Part shown: piece by piece, positions 9,001-15,579 of the stretch
Layout: each line of letters opens with the position of its first letter
Position numbering within the stretch: the first letter of the stretch is position 1
Origin: Neisseria sp. 83E34
GTDB lineage: Bacteria; Pseudomonadota; Gammaproteobacteria; Burkholderiales; Neisseriaceae
Direction: 5' to 3'
Assembly: GCF_001308015.1 (NCBI RefSeq)
Contig: NZ_LGYH01000002.1
Coordinates: 1-64,000 of the forward strand
DNA: 64,000 nt
Notes under the pieces: model-generated
Told to the model about the DNA's origin: nothing
Databases searched by the model: none
Seen by the model: the letters and a program-made list of their open reading frames with translations, nothing else
Program-made: the position numbers and the translations under genes

Positions 9001-11605
9001 CAATGTGACTTTTGACTTGGCCGAAAACATCAACATCGGTAAAGCCAACCCCATCAGCATCAACGGTAAAGCCGGCACAATCGGCGGGTTAACCAATACA
9101 ACCTTCGATGCTGCCAATCCTGTAACCGGCCAAGCGGCCACCGAAAACCAATTGGCGGCCGTAGCCAACACACCGCTGATTTTTGCCGGTGATACCGGGG
9201 GGCTGTCTGAACGCAAATTGGGCTCTACCGTAACGGTGAAAGGCGGCGTAACCGAGGCCGACAAACTCACCGAGAATAATATCGGTGTCGTTTCAGACGG
9301 CAACGGTACGTTGGAAGTGAAACTGGCGAAAAACATCAAGTTGGGTGCAGATGGCAGCCTTGCTGCCGGAAATACCGTTGTGAACAATGACGGTGTTGCA
9401 GTGGGCAATGAAGTTGCTCTGACTGCAGATGGTTTGAGGGCCGGCGATGTGCGTGTGAGCAAAGCAGGCATCGATGCAGGCAATAAAACGATCGGCAATG
9501 TGGCCGATGCCGAAAACGATACTGATGCGGTTAACCTGAAACAGTTGAAAGACTTTGCCGCTGCATCCAGCAACAAAGTGGCGGCCGGTAAAAACGTTGA
9601 AATTACGCCTGAGAAAAATGCCGATGGCAGCACCACTTACAAAGTGGCTACCAAAGATGAAGTTGAGTTTACCCGTGTGGCCAGCGGTAACGGTGCCAAC
9701 CAAGTGGTGCTTGACGACAGCGGTGTGAATGTAGGCGGCAACACCTACATCAGCGCCCGAGGCTTGGATGCCAATAATCAGAAAGTAAGCAATGTTGCGG
9801 CTGGCAATATCAGCGCGACCAGCACTGATGCGGTTAACGGTAGCCAGCTCTTCAATGCCGGTCGAAAAGTGGCTGATGCATTGGGCGGCGGCTCAACAGT
9901 AGATGCTGACGGCAATGTTACTGCGCCCGCTTATGCCTTAACCGGCGGCAATCCGGCCACTGGTGAAAGCAAAACCTACAATGACGTGGGTGAAGCTTTG
10001 AACGGTTTGGATAAAGCAGTCAACCAGCCGCTGACTTTTGCAGCCGATAGCGGCAGCAATGTCGAGCGTAAATTGGGCAGCACGCTCAATGTAAACGGTG
10101 ACGGCAGCAACATCCGTACAGAAACCACGGCCGACGGTGTGAAAGTGGCATTGAACGACCAAATTTCGGTGAAACAAGTTCAAGTTGCCAACGGCCCGAC
10201 CATCAACGGGCAAGGTATTGCGATGAACAATCAGCAAATTACCGGCTTGAGGAGCGGTTTGGACGGTAAAACCATCGAACAGATCAAAGCCGAGGGCAGC
10301 AGCAGCGAGCAATGGAACAACGCCGCTACCGTAGGTGATTTGGCAACGGTGCAAAACAACGTAACCAATATCACCAATGTTGCCAACAATATTTTGGGTA
10401 CTGATGACGGGAAAGGCAATGCTTACACTAATGACAAAGGCGAGCTGACCGAAGCAGGTAAATTGGCACTGAAAACTTACGACGTTGCCGGACAAACCGC
10501 AACCAACGACAACACTGTGATTTCGGCCATTAAAAATATGAACGAAGGCGGTATCAAATACTTCCATACCAACGACGATTCAGGCCAAACCACCGGTGGC
10601 GCGGTTAAGGATACTGGAGACTCAAGTGCATCCGGTAAGTTTGCCACTGCAGTAGGCTTCAATGCGGCGGCCAATTCAGAAAACGCTCTGGCCATCGGTA
10701 AAGGCGCCCAAGCGTTGGCTGAAAATGCTTTGGCCATCGGTACGGGCAACATCGTTACCGGCCGCAATTCAGGCGCTATCGGTGACCCGAGCATTGTCAG
10801 CGGCAGCAACAGCTATTCATTGGGTAACAACAACACTGTTGCAACCGATAACACCTTTGTGTTGGGTAACTCTGTAACGCAAACTGTGGCCAACTCTGTC
10901 GTGTTGGGTAACGAATCTGCTGCGGTTGAAGTACACAAAGCTGCGGCGGGCAGCAGCAACTATACTTACAAAGGCGAGAATGACGCCAATGTAGCGGGTG
11001 TGAAAGACGTAGTCGGCGTAGTGAGCGTGGGTAAAGACGGCCAAACCCGTCAGATCCAAAACGTAGCGGCCGGTGTGGTTTCCGCAACCAGCACAGATGC
11101 CATCAACGGCAGCCAGCTTTACTACACCAACAAAGCCATTGAAGAGGTGAAAGGCGGCGGTGCGGGTATTGTTCAATACAGCAATCCTGAAACGCCGACC
11201 CAGCCGAACGGCGGCACAGCGTCTAACGACGTTACCTTGGTTGGCGGCAATACCAATGCACCGGTTGTGTTGCACAACGTAGGCGCAGGTTCAGCCCCGA
11301 CTGACGCGGTGAACGTGAACCAATTGCTGGGCGTAGGCAACCACCTGAACCAAAAAATTGACGATGTGGGCAGACGCGCCAACGCAGGCACTGCTTCAGC
11401 CATGGCTATGGCCGGCCTGCCGCAGGCTTACCTGCCCGGCAAGAGCATGATGGCCGTATCAGGCAGCACATACCGCGGCGAAAGCGGCTATGCCGTCGGC
11501 TATTCCAGCATTTCCGACAACGGCAACTGGATTATCAAAGGCACAGCCGGCGGCAACTCCCGCGGCCACTTCGGCGCCACAGCAGGCGTGGGCTATCAAT
11601 GGTAA
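92..11605 (+). CDS. Giant trimeric autotransporter adhesin (YadA/Hia type)
   Basis: A 3837-residue type Vc secreted adhesin, expected to form a trimeric outer-membrane fibre. Residues 1-70 are an extended signal peptide (ESPR): MNKNYRTIWNDALGAW, a charged stretch, then a hydrophobic core ending in SGSANA before AF. Left-handed YadA head repeats of the AVAIG/SVAIG type fill roughly 75-300, 350-900, 940-1140 and 1170-1650. They end in neck motifs such as DAVNGSQLY near residues 305, 905 and 1655. A long stalk of repeated FAG/GGD, INVAAG and DAVNVxQL modules follows, then a second short head block near 3515-3610, a last neck, and a C-terminal YadA anchor (about 3740-3837) ending in GATAGVGYQW. 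Two cassettes rich in NIGxxAG repeats lie near residues 650-770 and 1370-1515. The ATG at 92 follows an AAAGAGAG stretch. Two DUS cores lie inside the gene (5512, 6240). Ligand unknown. Confidence 0.97.
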   Translation: MNKNYRTIWNDALGAWVAVSEIEKAKGKPAGSRMECVSCGQSQKGKWKFTLSMIAAVIGMTFGFSGSANAAFVNVQCKYDTADPESKNLICGNDAVANANQSVAVGTKAAARGKQAVAVGADTSAAGNSSVAIGGDDLDAVATNSAIPNIRQSHNDNTYNNTAAAVKYHELTGDYLVPFSRPGNGVGYRYSATTAGNGGVAIGVSAVARDLSTAFGTRAVASGDVSLALGVGSKATKDNAVAIGAGSSTETNAAAPQSVTINDVTFNFRGGANLKAGDQVSFGSDGFERQLKHVAPGQITQDSTDGVNGSQLYSVAEELTRVRGNVNTLQDEKIHFYSVKDTTSTVAAKAGNYNNDGATGNNALAAGVGVSASGANSLAVGKAAQTTATSSVAIGDSSQATNSNTIAMGTGAAASAKDSIALGTGVVATGDVGSVAIGNTAQATHSNSIAIGTARATESSAVAIGNEANAAKKDGVALGYRTSATEASGVAVGSNATSTIAQAVAIGYQANSAGYQAMALGSAAHAEKGGAVALGRSTKARGGNSLALGHEAQTGIEGSTVATDGSAAIAIGSQAKAQKTDSVAMGTSALSSASKAVAIGSGSIAAGSNTFSLGASAGSEGVDATNPNLTNISARTNEGKTSSNGLVNMVNIGYQAGKSTVNNNYGVNIGYDAGVGYNSYYGESISIGRQAGSLDKTNAAVLSAMEAASVTKGASQDSRVIITGNTNTAISSRAGVNALGHDNVAIGKDAGGYSSGNANVAIGRNAGREQRKNPAGAYEDGAVAGVFSNKTNTTSIGEWAHANANHAIAVGTRAKVEEGKTNAVAIGYESKALHNDAVALGSRSETADVVTTPTATVVGFTYGSFAGSDPRAVTSTVSVGKRGGERTVTNVAAGRITADSTDAVNGSQLFRAIEKTQHHYFSVQNNNQLGTNYLNEGATGTNSMAIGKSAVSNVEDGVALGYGAVSGNDVVTNTADNVPDAYIGSVAIGRNAHTSGKSAIAVGLNTEAYGRGAIAIGDYADAKFGQAVALGAGSVSTRAGSIAVGSASRATADHASAFGVASNASVARSVALGSESVADRGVLSNVTVSATPSSPNQLYASELASDTQKAAVAATVKGNLAAVSVGSNEKTRQIINVAAGSADSDAVNVAQLKAAVQSTQHHDYSVNSVEPQADTNYNNQGATGINAMAAGVSASAAGERATAVGNQANASASNATAVGNEAVASAKDTVAVGQSADATADSAVAVGKNADASGDYAVSIGLDSHATNQSAVALGSGANAAGSRSTALGNDTQAAGNESVAVGYLSQAATNTSVAIGRGAVTRAGAGNPAVVNPNGTSAVGATDGFDTVAIGTGAAAVGDQSIAIGRNSGTGGLGSKNISIGDAAGQNTQTGENIFIGYQAGKGRTASSKTNEGTPFVAGNNIGIGSDAGSNGAGEHNSSIGWKAGMQQNGDHNANIVALAGHSQTGNFNYNIGYFAGANTNGDENINIGKEAGSKDSSSEVLRNKAISIGSKAGASATNAIAMGSEAKASAEYAVAIGTAAKAFGNNASAVGVGANALGMRSSAFGNDAAAQGEQALALGNNSIAANAKDVALGADSVTEAAQGTSSATVNNIAYGNFAGAAPAATVSVGSGNVKRTVTNVAAGRISADSTDAVNGSQLYLTQQALGNVGGSVANVLGGNAAMGTNGNIAMSNIGGTSENTVDGAIRAVNTQANNPLTFGGDNSGNNFNRKLGQEVFVKGGAAGELSDNNIAVESDGNNTLNVKLAKSLTGLTSAAFTDGTGNTTTVNGNGMTIAPANGQRVSLSENGLDNGGNKITNVLAGNQDSDAVNVKQLQDALKDLSVSNLSVVEANSPFSYVNSDGKQLIRKVDKQGQVTFVTAEDNQLYAGNDITIAALNPNKPQTTVATKVGNVAAGTKNTDAVNVSQLTPIAQALGMNVDAASGTVAAPSFTVTQANGTPYAPASTVQEALTNVGKEIQKPITFAGNISQTEKHLGDTLNIQGGLGDTAAASTQNIRTKVDNGVMQIELAERPQFGNLTLNADGAGKITGLSEGAVNNNSQEAVNGSQLYKAGKGVESIVGGSTVYNPDSGTFTNNDIGGTGQNNIDAAIRAINTSVGAAWNLSAEGANSSKVASGNTVDLSSDDNNIVISKTATSDNVTFDLAKDLTGLTSAQFTDGAGNQTTVNGDGVTIQPVDGSDAVKLTTSGLNNGGKKVTNIAKGNVSDSSKDAVNGSQLYGTANSIAQTLGGNAAVGADGNVAMSDIGGTGQNTVNEAIKHVAQGFKLNTSNDGGGEVSNNKEAVVKAGETITVDAGSNIKLTQTGKTVSVATKADVNFNSVVAGTGVDAVTLDGNGVKVNGKTYVSDAGLNANNKAISNVAAGKQAEDAVNVSQLNPIAEALGVPVNPNTGTVAAPSWVVTKADGSKYDGVSTVQDALNNIGTEIQKPINFAGNTGNTAKRLGDTFTVKGGLAATANASSKNIRTEVGNNGEMLIELAESPTFGNVVVNAEGSGRIAGVTAGQDDQDAVNIAQLKGVNKNVEGNMQALGGKYDPVTNTYTPPSFATKSADGQAKQSVNTVQEALTNLNDEIVKPITFSADDGQNSTRVLGSTMAIKAGNFNGAASADNLITSNDGNGTITIKLADAPTFKGKVSAVGLDAGNQKITGVAEGEQDRDAVNMAQLKRAMEDIIVENQTLVEANSPFSYVNGAGEQLIRKVDPDGTVHFEKAKDKTKYDGKDIIISALNAVDPQTATPTRVTNLAKGTANTDAVAVSQLRDTVRVLGGQFNEVDGSITDPVYEIQRADGTTLERVGNVKDALTKLNSVMQDPITITGNTNQGTSTRVNNGSDQKLGSVLSIRGASVDGTASADNVRTVVSDNQVEIQLADAPTFKGKLSARGLDAGGEKITNVGAGENPNDAVNKSQLDEIRTLVGDGWNISANGKAESKVVPGNKVDFNNADSNIVISKTADSHNVTFDLAENINIGKANPISINGKAGTIGGLTNTTFDAANPVTGQAATENQLAAVANTPLIFAGDTGGLSERKLGSTVTVKGGVTEADKLTENNIGVVSDGNGTLEVKLAKNIKLGADGSLAAGNTVVNNDGVAVGNEVALTADGLRAGDVRVSKAGIDAGNKTIGNVADAENDTDAVNLKQLKDFAAASSNKVAAGKNVEITPEKNADGSTTYKVATKDEVEFTRVASGNGANQVVLDDSGVNVGGNTYISARGLDANNQKVSNVAAGNISATSTDAVNGSQLFNAGRKVADALGGGSTVDADGNVTAPAYALTGGNPATGESKTYNDVGEALNGLDKAVNQPLTFAADSGSNVERKLGSTLNVNGDGSNIRTETTADGVKVALNDQISVKQVQVANGPTINGQGIAMNNQQITGLRSGLDGKTIEQIKAEGSSSEQWNNAATVGDLATVQNNVTNITNVANNILGTDDGKGNAYTNDKGELTEAGKLALKTYDVAGQTATNDNTVISAIKNMNEGGIKYFHTNDDSGQTTGGAVKDTGDSSASGKFATAVGFNAAANSENALAIGKGAQALAENALAIGTGNIVTGRNSGAIGDPSIVSGSNSYSLGNNNTVATDNTFVLGNSVTQTVANSVVLGNESAAVEVHKAAAGSSNYTYKGENDANVAGVKDVVGVVSVGKDGQTRQIQNVAAGVVSATSTDAINGSQLYYTNKAIEEVKGGGAGIVQYSNPETPTQPNGGTASNDVTLVGGNTNAPVVLHNVGAGSAPTDAVNVNQLLGVGNHLNQKIDDVGRRANAGTASAMAMAGLPQAYLPGKSMMAVSGSTYRGESGYAVGYSSISDNGNWIIKGTAGGNSRGHFGATAGVGYQW

Positions 11606-11625
11606 TGTTCAACCCGTAAACACTT

Positions 11626-11655
11626 TTCAGACAGGCATACCAATGCCTGTCTGAA
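11626..11655. terminator. Inverted DUS hairpin between adhesin and OmpA-like gene
   Basis: TTCAGACAGGCAT and ATGCCTGTCTGAA face each other across a 4-nt loop, giving a 13-bp stem. It is followed by AAAACC and not a T tract on the plus strand, so it may only partly terminate the adhesin message and allow read-through into the lipoprotein gene. Confidence 0.6.
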
Positions 11656-11671
11656 AACCAAAGGATTAAAA

Positions 11672-12502
11672 ATGAAACACAAACAAATCATTAAAGCGGG
11701 CGTAAGCCTGATGCTGGCTGCCGTGTTATCGGCTTGCGCGACCAAAAGCGATGTAAAATCCGACGGCACCACCGACAACCCGGTATTCCCTTCAGTGAAA
11801 AGTGTTGCTCCTTCGTTCGACCATAACCGCGGCACGTTCCCGACCGCCGACGAATTGGCGCAGATTAAATCGGGCATGACCAAAGATCAGTTTTACAAAC
11901 TTCTGGGCCGCCCGCATTTCAACGAAGGTATGTTCCATGTGCGCGAGTGGGATTACTTGTTCCATTTCCACACGCCGGGGGAGGGCACGGATAACGTAAC
12001 CACTTGTCAGTTCAAGATTATTTACGACATCAAAAAATATGCCCGCAGCTTCCATTGGAAAGCCGTCGATCCGGAAAACGCAGTGTGCCCGCCAATGAAA
12101 CCTTCTGAAGACGCACACCGCTACACCATCGGTGCCGATGCTTTGTTCGGTTTCGACAAAAGCGGCATGGGTGACATCAATGAGGCCGGCAAAGAAAAGC
12201 TGGACGAATTTGCCGCCAAAGTGAAATCTTTCGACCGCCTTACCTCCATCCGCATTACCGGCCATACCGACCGTTTGGGCGACGATGCCTACAATCAACG
12301 CTTGTCGCAAGCGCGAGCCGAAACCGTGCGCCGTTATCTGATTAACCGCGGCGTACCCGCCGGCGTGATGAGCGCCGTGGGCATGGGTGAGAGCCGGCCG
12401 GTGCAGGAGTGCGCCGGCAGCTTGCCGCGCAGCGAGCTGATTGAATGCCTGAAACCCAACCGCCGTGTGGAAATCGAAGTGGAAGGCTCCGGTAAGCTGT
12501 AA
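11672..12502 (+). CDS. OmpA-family lipoprotein with BamE-like domain, TpgA-like
   Basis: A 276-residue predicted lipoprotein. The signal peptide ends in the lipobox LSAC, giving a lipidated Cys22. Residues about 58-140 (DELAQIKSGMTKDQFYKLLG onwards) resemble a SmpA/BamE fold. Residues about 150-272 form an OmpA-like peptidoglycan-binding domain with the GHTDRLGD motif, the YNQRLSQARAETVRRYL helix and a final NRRVEIEV strand. It lies 66 bp behind the giant adhesin on the same strand. Acinetobacter AtaA has an analogous partner, TpgA, an OmpA-type protein that helps its surface display. By analogy (inference) this protein may tie the adhesin anchor to the cell wall or assist its assembly. The next hairpin (12509) is a good terminator and would end a two-gene unit. 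Confidence 0.88.
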   Translation: MKHKQIIKAGVSLMLAAVLSACATKSDVKSDGTTDNPVFPSVKSVAPSFDHNRGTFPTADELAQIKSGMTKDQFYKLLGRPHFNEGMFHVREWDYLFHFHTPGEGTDNVTTCQFKIIYDIKKYARSFHWKAVDPENAVCPPMKPSEDAHRYTIGADALFGFDKSGMGDINEAGKEKLDEFAAKVKSFDRLTSIRITGHTDRLGDDAYNQRLSQARAETVRRYLINRGVPAGVMSAVGMGESRPVQECAGSLPRSELIECLKPNRRVEIEVEGSGKL

Positions 12503-12508
12503 TACGAA

Positions 12509-12543
12509 ATGCCTGTCTGAAAAGTTCAGACAGGCATTTTTTA
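12509..12543 (+). terminator. DUS-pair intrinsic terminator after OmpA-like gene
   Basis: ATGCCTGTCTGAA and TTCAGACAGGCAT form a 13-bp stem with a 3-nt loop, followed directly by TTTTTTATT. It has the typical shape of a rho-independent terminator built from two uptake sequences. Confidence 0.9.
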
Positions 12544-12682
12544 TTTGCTGTAGCAAATAAACTTAAAAAACAGCATGTTCGTCATACTCGGCCTTGACCC
12601 GACTATCTTGAGTTTCAATAATGTTGGGGATGCTCGGGTCAGCCCGGGCGTGGCGGAAGCATGACAAAAAATAAGTTTATTC
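12541..12682. repeat. Decayed MITE-like dispersed repeat
   Basis: The left end reads GCAAATAAACTTAAAAAA and the right end AAAAATAAGTTTATT, forming imperfect terminal inverted repeats. Inside is a degenerate copy of the inverted CATACTCGGG...TTGACCCGA pair that is intact at 40767-40907. This copy carries several mismatches between its arms, so it looks old. No gene is visible in it. Confidence 0.65.
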
Positions 12683-12685
12683 TCC

Positions 12686-12715
12686 ATGCCTGTCTGAATA
12701 TTTTCAGACAGGCAT
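12686..12715. terminator. Inverted DUS pair
   Basis: ATGCCTGTCTGAA, a 4-nt loop and TTCAGACAGGCAT. There is no clear T tract, and it lies next to the decayed repeat and upstream of mgtE. It can serve as an uptake signal, and possibly as a second barrier to read-through. Confidence 0.6.
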
Positions 12716-12824
12716 TCCCATTGATTCATCCAAACCTGTAAGGATTTTTCAGTTATCCTGCGGATATGATAGAATACGCCCCGTTTTCGACTCTAAGCCT
12801 GTCTGAAAGCAGCAGGCAAATATC

Positions 12825-12875
12825 ATGGACAACCCCAGTTCATCTTATACCTACAACACCGTCACAAAAACATAA
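12825..12875 (+). CDS. Possible mgtE leader peptide (16 codons)
   Basis: A short frame, ATG at 12825 to TAA at 12873, encodes MDNPSSSYTYNTVTKT. It starts about 12 nt after AGGCAAA and ends 46 nt before mgtE. A GC-rich stretch with pairing potential (about 12885-12915) follows and overlaps the mgtE ribosome site GGAG at 12913. The layout recalls a translated leader, but the peptide matches nothing I recognise and chance is quite possible. Confidence 0.22.
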   Translation: MDNPSSSYTYNTVTKT

Positions 12876-12921
12876 TCATCCCTGCCCGGACGCTGCCGCG
12901 CCCTAGGCGGGCGGAGCAGTT

Positions 12922-14361
12922 ATGAGCACAGAACCTCAAATCACAGAAACCGTTGAAGAGCGTGAGCGCCAGCCGTTGAACATCGGCCTCATTCATGATC
13001 TGGCCGAGGCATTGCTGCCGGTATACGGCCAGATTGACGAACACACGTCTATTTCCGATCCCGAATTAAACCAGAAGCTCATCGAATTGATGGGCATTTT
13101 GCGCGACCTGCACCCGGCCGACGTAGCGAACGTGCTCGAATCGCTGCCGCAGAAAGAGCGGGTGATTGTGTGGAAGCTGGCGGAGCCGGAAGACGACGGC
13201 GAGGTATTGCTTGAAGTTTCCGACGCCGTGCGCGAAACCCTTATCGAAACCATGGATAAGGAAGAGCTGCTGGCTGCGGTGGAAGACTTGGATGCCGACG
13301 ATCTGGCGGAGCTGGCGGAAGACTTGCCGCAGCAAGTGGTGGCCGAAGCGCTGCAAACCCGTGATGAAGAAGAGCGGGCGCAGGTGCAGGCGGCGCTGTC
13401 GTATGAAGACGATCAGGTCGGCGCCATTATGGATTTCGAGCTGGTAAGCGTGCGCGCCGACGTGACCTGCGAAGTGGTGTTGCGCTATTTGCGCCGTTTC
13501 GAGAGCCTGCCCGACCATACCGATAAAATTTTTGTGGTGGATGAAGAAGACGTGTTAATCGGCGTGCTGCCTATCCGCAAATTGTTGGTTTCCGACCCGG
13601 AGGAAACGGTGGAAAACGTGATGGCCAAAGACGTGGTGCGTTTCCGCCCGACCGACGACGTGGAGGAGGCCGCGCAGGCATTTGAGCGTTACGACTTGGT
13701 AACCGCTCCGGTGATTGACGAAAATAAAAAGCTGATCGCCCGCATCACCATTGACGATATGGTAGACGTTATCCGTGAAGAATCCGAAGCCGATATGTTG
13801 AACATGGCCGGTTTGCAGGAAGAAGAAGACTTGTTTGCTCCGGTGTGGGATTCGGTAAAAAACCGCTGGGTATGGCTGGCGGTAAACTTATGCACGGCCT
13901 TTATTGCCAGCCGTGTGATCGGTGCGTTTGAAGGCTCTATTGCAAAAATTGTGGCGCTGGCAGCGTTGATGCCGATTGTTGCCGGTATCGGCGGCAATTC
14001 CGGCAACCAAACCATCACCATGATTGTGCGCGCAATGGCAATGGGGCAGATTACCGGCCAACAGGCGGGCCGTTTATTAAACAAAGAAATCGGCGTGGCG
14101 CTGGTAAACGGCCTTATTTGGGGCGGTGTGATGGGCTTGGTGTCTTGGTTGCTCTATCAAAGCCCCGGTATCGGGCTGGTGATGGTGGCCGCGATGACGC
14201 TGAACCTGCTTTTGGCCGCCGCCGTTGGCGTGATGATTCCGGTGTTGCTTGATAAAGCCGGCCGCGACCCGGCGCTCGGCAGCTCGGTGCTGATTACCGC
14301 AGTAACCGATTCCGGCGGTTTTCTGATATTTTTGGGATTGGCAACGATTTTCCTGCTGTAG
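12922..14361 (+). CDS. mgtE: Magnesium transporter MgtE
   Basis: A 479-residue inner-membrane Mg2+ channel of the MgtE family. The N-terminal cytosolic superhelical domain (about 55-160, rich in acidic L-x-D/E repeats such as LLAAVEDLDADDLAELAEDL) is followed by two CBS domains (about 165-290) and five membrane helices (about 310-479). In the family, the cytosolic domains bind Mg2+ and close the pore when the ion is abundant. The length is usual for MgtE. A GGAG site lies 5 nt before the ATG. It appears to be transcribed alone, with a GC hairpin terminator right behind it. A leader peptide may precede it. Confidence 0.96.
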   Translation: MSTEPQITETVEERERQPLNIGLIHDLAEALLPVYGQIDEHTSISDPELNQKLIELMGILRDLHPADVANVLESLPQKERVIVWKLAEPEDDGEVLLEVSDAVRETLIETMDKEELLAAVEDLDADDLAELAEDLPQQVVAEALQTRDEEERAQVQAALSYEDDQVGAIMDFELVSVRADVTCEVVLRYLRRFESLPDHTDKIFVVDEEDVLIGVLPIRKLLVSDPEETVENVMAKDVVRFRPTDDVEEAAQAFERYDLVTAPVIDENKKLIARITIDDMVDVIREESEADMLNMAGLQEEEDLFAPVWDSVKNRWVWLAVNLCTAFIASRVIGAFEGSIAKIVALAALMPIVAGIGGNSGNQTITMIVRAMAMGQITGQQAGRLLNKEIGVALVNGLIWGGVMGLVSWLLYQSPGIGLVMVAAMTLNLLLAAAVGVMIPVLLDKAGRDPALGSSVLITAVTDSGGFLIFLGLATIFLL

Positions 14362-14379
14362 CCCAATTATCTCTTTCGC

Positions 14380-14408
14380 ATGCCCGGGCTTGAACCGGGC
14401 ATATTTCA
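14380..14408 (+). terminator. Rho-independent terminator of mgtE
   Basis: ATGCCCGG (14380-14387) pairs with CCGGGCAT (14395-14402) over a 7-nt loop, followed by ATTTCATTT. It is not built from uptake sequences, unlike most terminators here. Confidence 0.75.
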
Positions 14409-14457
14409 TTTCACTAAAATACAGTCGCTATTCAGTTAATGCCTGTCTGAAAACACC

Positions 14458-15285
14458 ATGAACATCAAAACATTTTTTGAAAACACCGCATTGCCTAAAT
14501 TGGAAGCGCGTATGTTGGTGCAGGAAATCACCGGCTATACCCGCGCACAGTTAATTACCCGCGATGCAGAATGCCTGTCTGAAAGCCAAAGCGGCAGGCT
14601 GCATGAGCTGGAGGTGCGGCGTTTGGCAGGCGAGCCTATGGCTTATATTTTGGGCTGGCGCGAGTTTTACGGCCTCCGCTTTAAAGTGACTCCGGCCACC
14701 TTGATTCCCCGGCCGGAAACCGAGCATTTGGTTGAAGCGGCTCTGGCAAAATTGCCGCAGGGCGGGGCGGTTTGGGATTTGGGCACCGGTAGCGGCGCGA
14801 TTGCGGTCACGATTGCGCTGGAGCGGCCCGACGCGCAAGTGTGCGCCAGTGATGTGAGCCGGGAGGCTCTGACCGTGGCGCAGGACAATGCTCGTTTGTT
14901 GGGCGCCCAAGTGGCTTTTGCCTGCGGCTCGTGGTTTGATGCGCAATGCCTGCCTGAAACTGTTTTGTTTGACATCATTGTTTCCAACCCGCCTTATATT
15001 GAAGCGGACGATGAGCACTTGAGCGAAGGTGATTTGCGTTTCGAGCCTCAAAGCGCGCTCACCGATTTTGCTGACGGGCTATCCTGCATCCGCATTTTGG
15101 CCGAAGGTGCCGGCGCGCGTTTGAAAGCTCAAGGATGGTTGATGGTTGAGCATGGTTATGATCAGGGAGAAGCCGCCCGCCGCATATTTAAGGAAAACGG
15201 CTTTGAAGAGGTGCAAACCGTGCAGGATTTGGCCGGGCTTGACCGCATTACACTGGGTAGGAACGTTAATGCGGTATCGTTGTGA
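14458..15285 (+). CDS. prmC: Release factor glutamine N5-methyltransferase PrmC
   Basis: A 275-residue class I methyltransferase that methylates the glutamine of the GGQ motif in peptide release factors RF1/RF2 using SAM. An N-terminal helical domain (about 1-75) precedes the Rossmann domain with the SAM loop DLGTGSGAIAVTIAL and the substrate motif NPPYIE at 177-182. A complete DUS (14439-14451) ends 6 nt before the ATG, and no clear Shine-Dalgarno site is present. A second DUS lies inside the gene (14571-14583), read in frame as ECLSES, and a one-mismatch copy lies at about 14946. The length is normal for the family. Confidence 0.96.
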   Translation: MNIKTFFENTALPKLEARMLVQEITGYTRAQLITRDAECLSESQSGRLHELEVRRLAGEPMAYILGWREFYGLRFKVTPATLIPRPETEHLVEAALAKLPQGGAVWDLGTGSGAIAVTIALERPDAQVCASDVSREALTVAQDNARLLGAQVAFACGSWFDAQCLPETVLFDIIVSNPPYIEADDEHLSEGDLRFEPQSALTDFADGLSCIRILAEGAGARLKAQGWLMVEHGYDQGEAARRIFKENGFEEVQTVQDLAGLDRITLGRNVNAVSL

Positions 15286-15358
15286 AATACCCAAATAACA
15301 GTAACCGTGTATGGGGTTGCGAGTAAACGGATATCGTAAGCGGTCTGAAATGATGGTA

Positions 15359-15390
15359 ATGCCTGTCTGAAAAAAGTTTCAGACAGGCAT
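15359..15390. terminator. DUS-pair terminator behind prmC
   Basis: ATGCCTGTCTGAA and TTCAGACAGGCAT in opposite orientation with a 6-nt loop. The pair lies in the 294-bp gap between prmC and lldP and probably ends the prmC message. Confidence 0.7.
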
Positions 15391-15462
15391 ATGTATTTGA
15401 TGTGGATTTTCTTTGGAAAAATATCGTTTTCCCGTTTTGAGAAAAGGTATTGTTTAAATTTA

Positions 15463-15492
15463 TCAACATTAAGTAAATCGGCATGTTATACT
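15463..15492 (+). promoter_or_regulatory. Probable lldP promoter with extended -10
   Basis: TGTTATACT (15484-15492) is an extended -10 element (TGn plus TATACT). A weak -35, TCAACA, lies 18 bp upstream at 15463. An untranslated leader of about 80 nt, then AAGGA before the ATG at 15580, follows. The position suits the lactate permease gene. Confidence 0.55.
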
Positions 15493-15579
15493 CGCTCGCT
15501 GTAATAGTGTGTAATTTATAACCATTACAAAAATAAAGATTTTTCAACCTCAAAATCCCTGATAACAAGGACTCTTCAT

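Noticed and set aside
11792-12556. 254-codon minus-strand frame opposite the OmpA-like lipoprotein
   Set aside because: It runs through the DUS terminator and has no recognisable domain. The plus-strand gene is certain.
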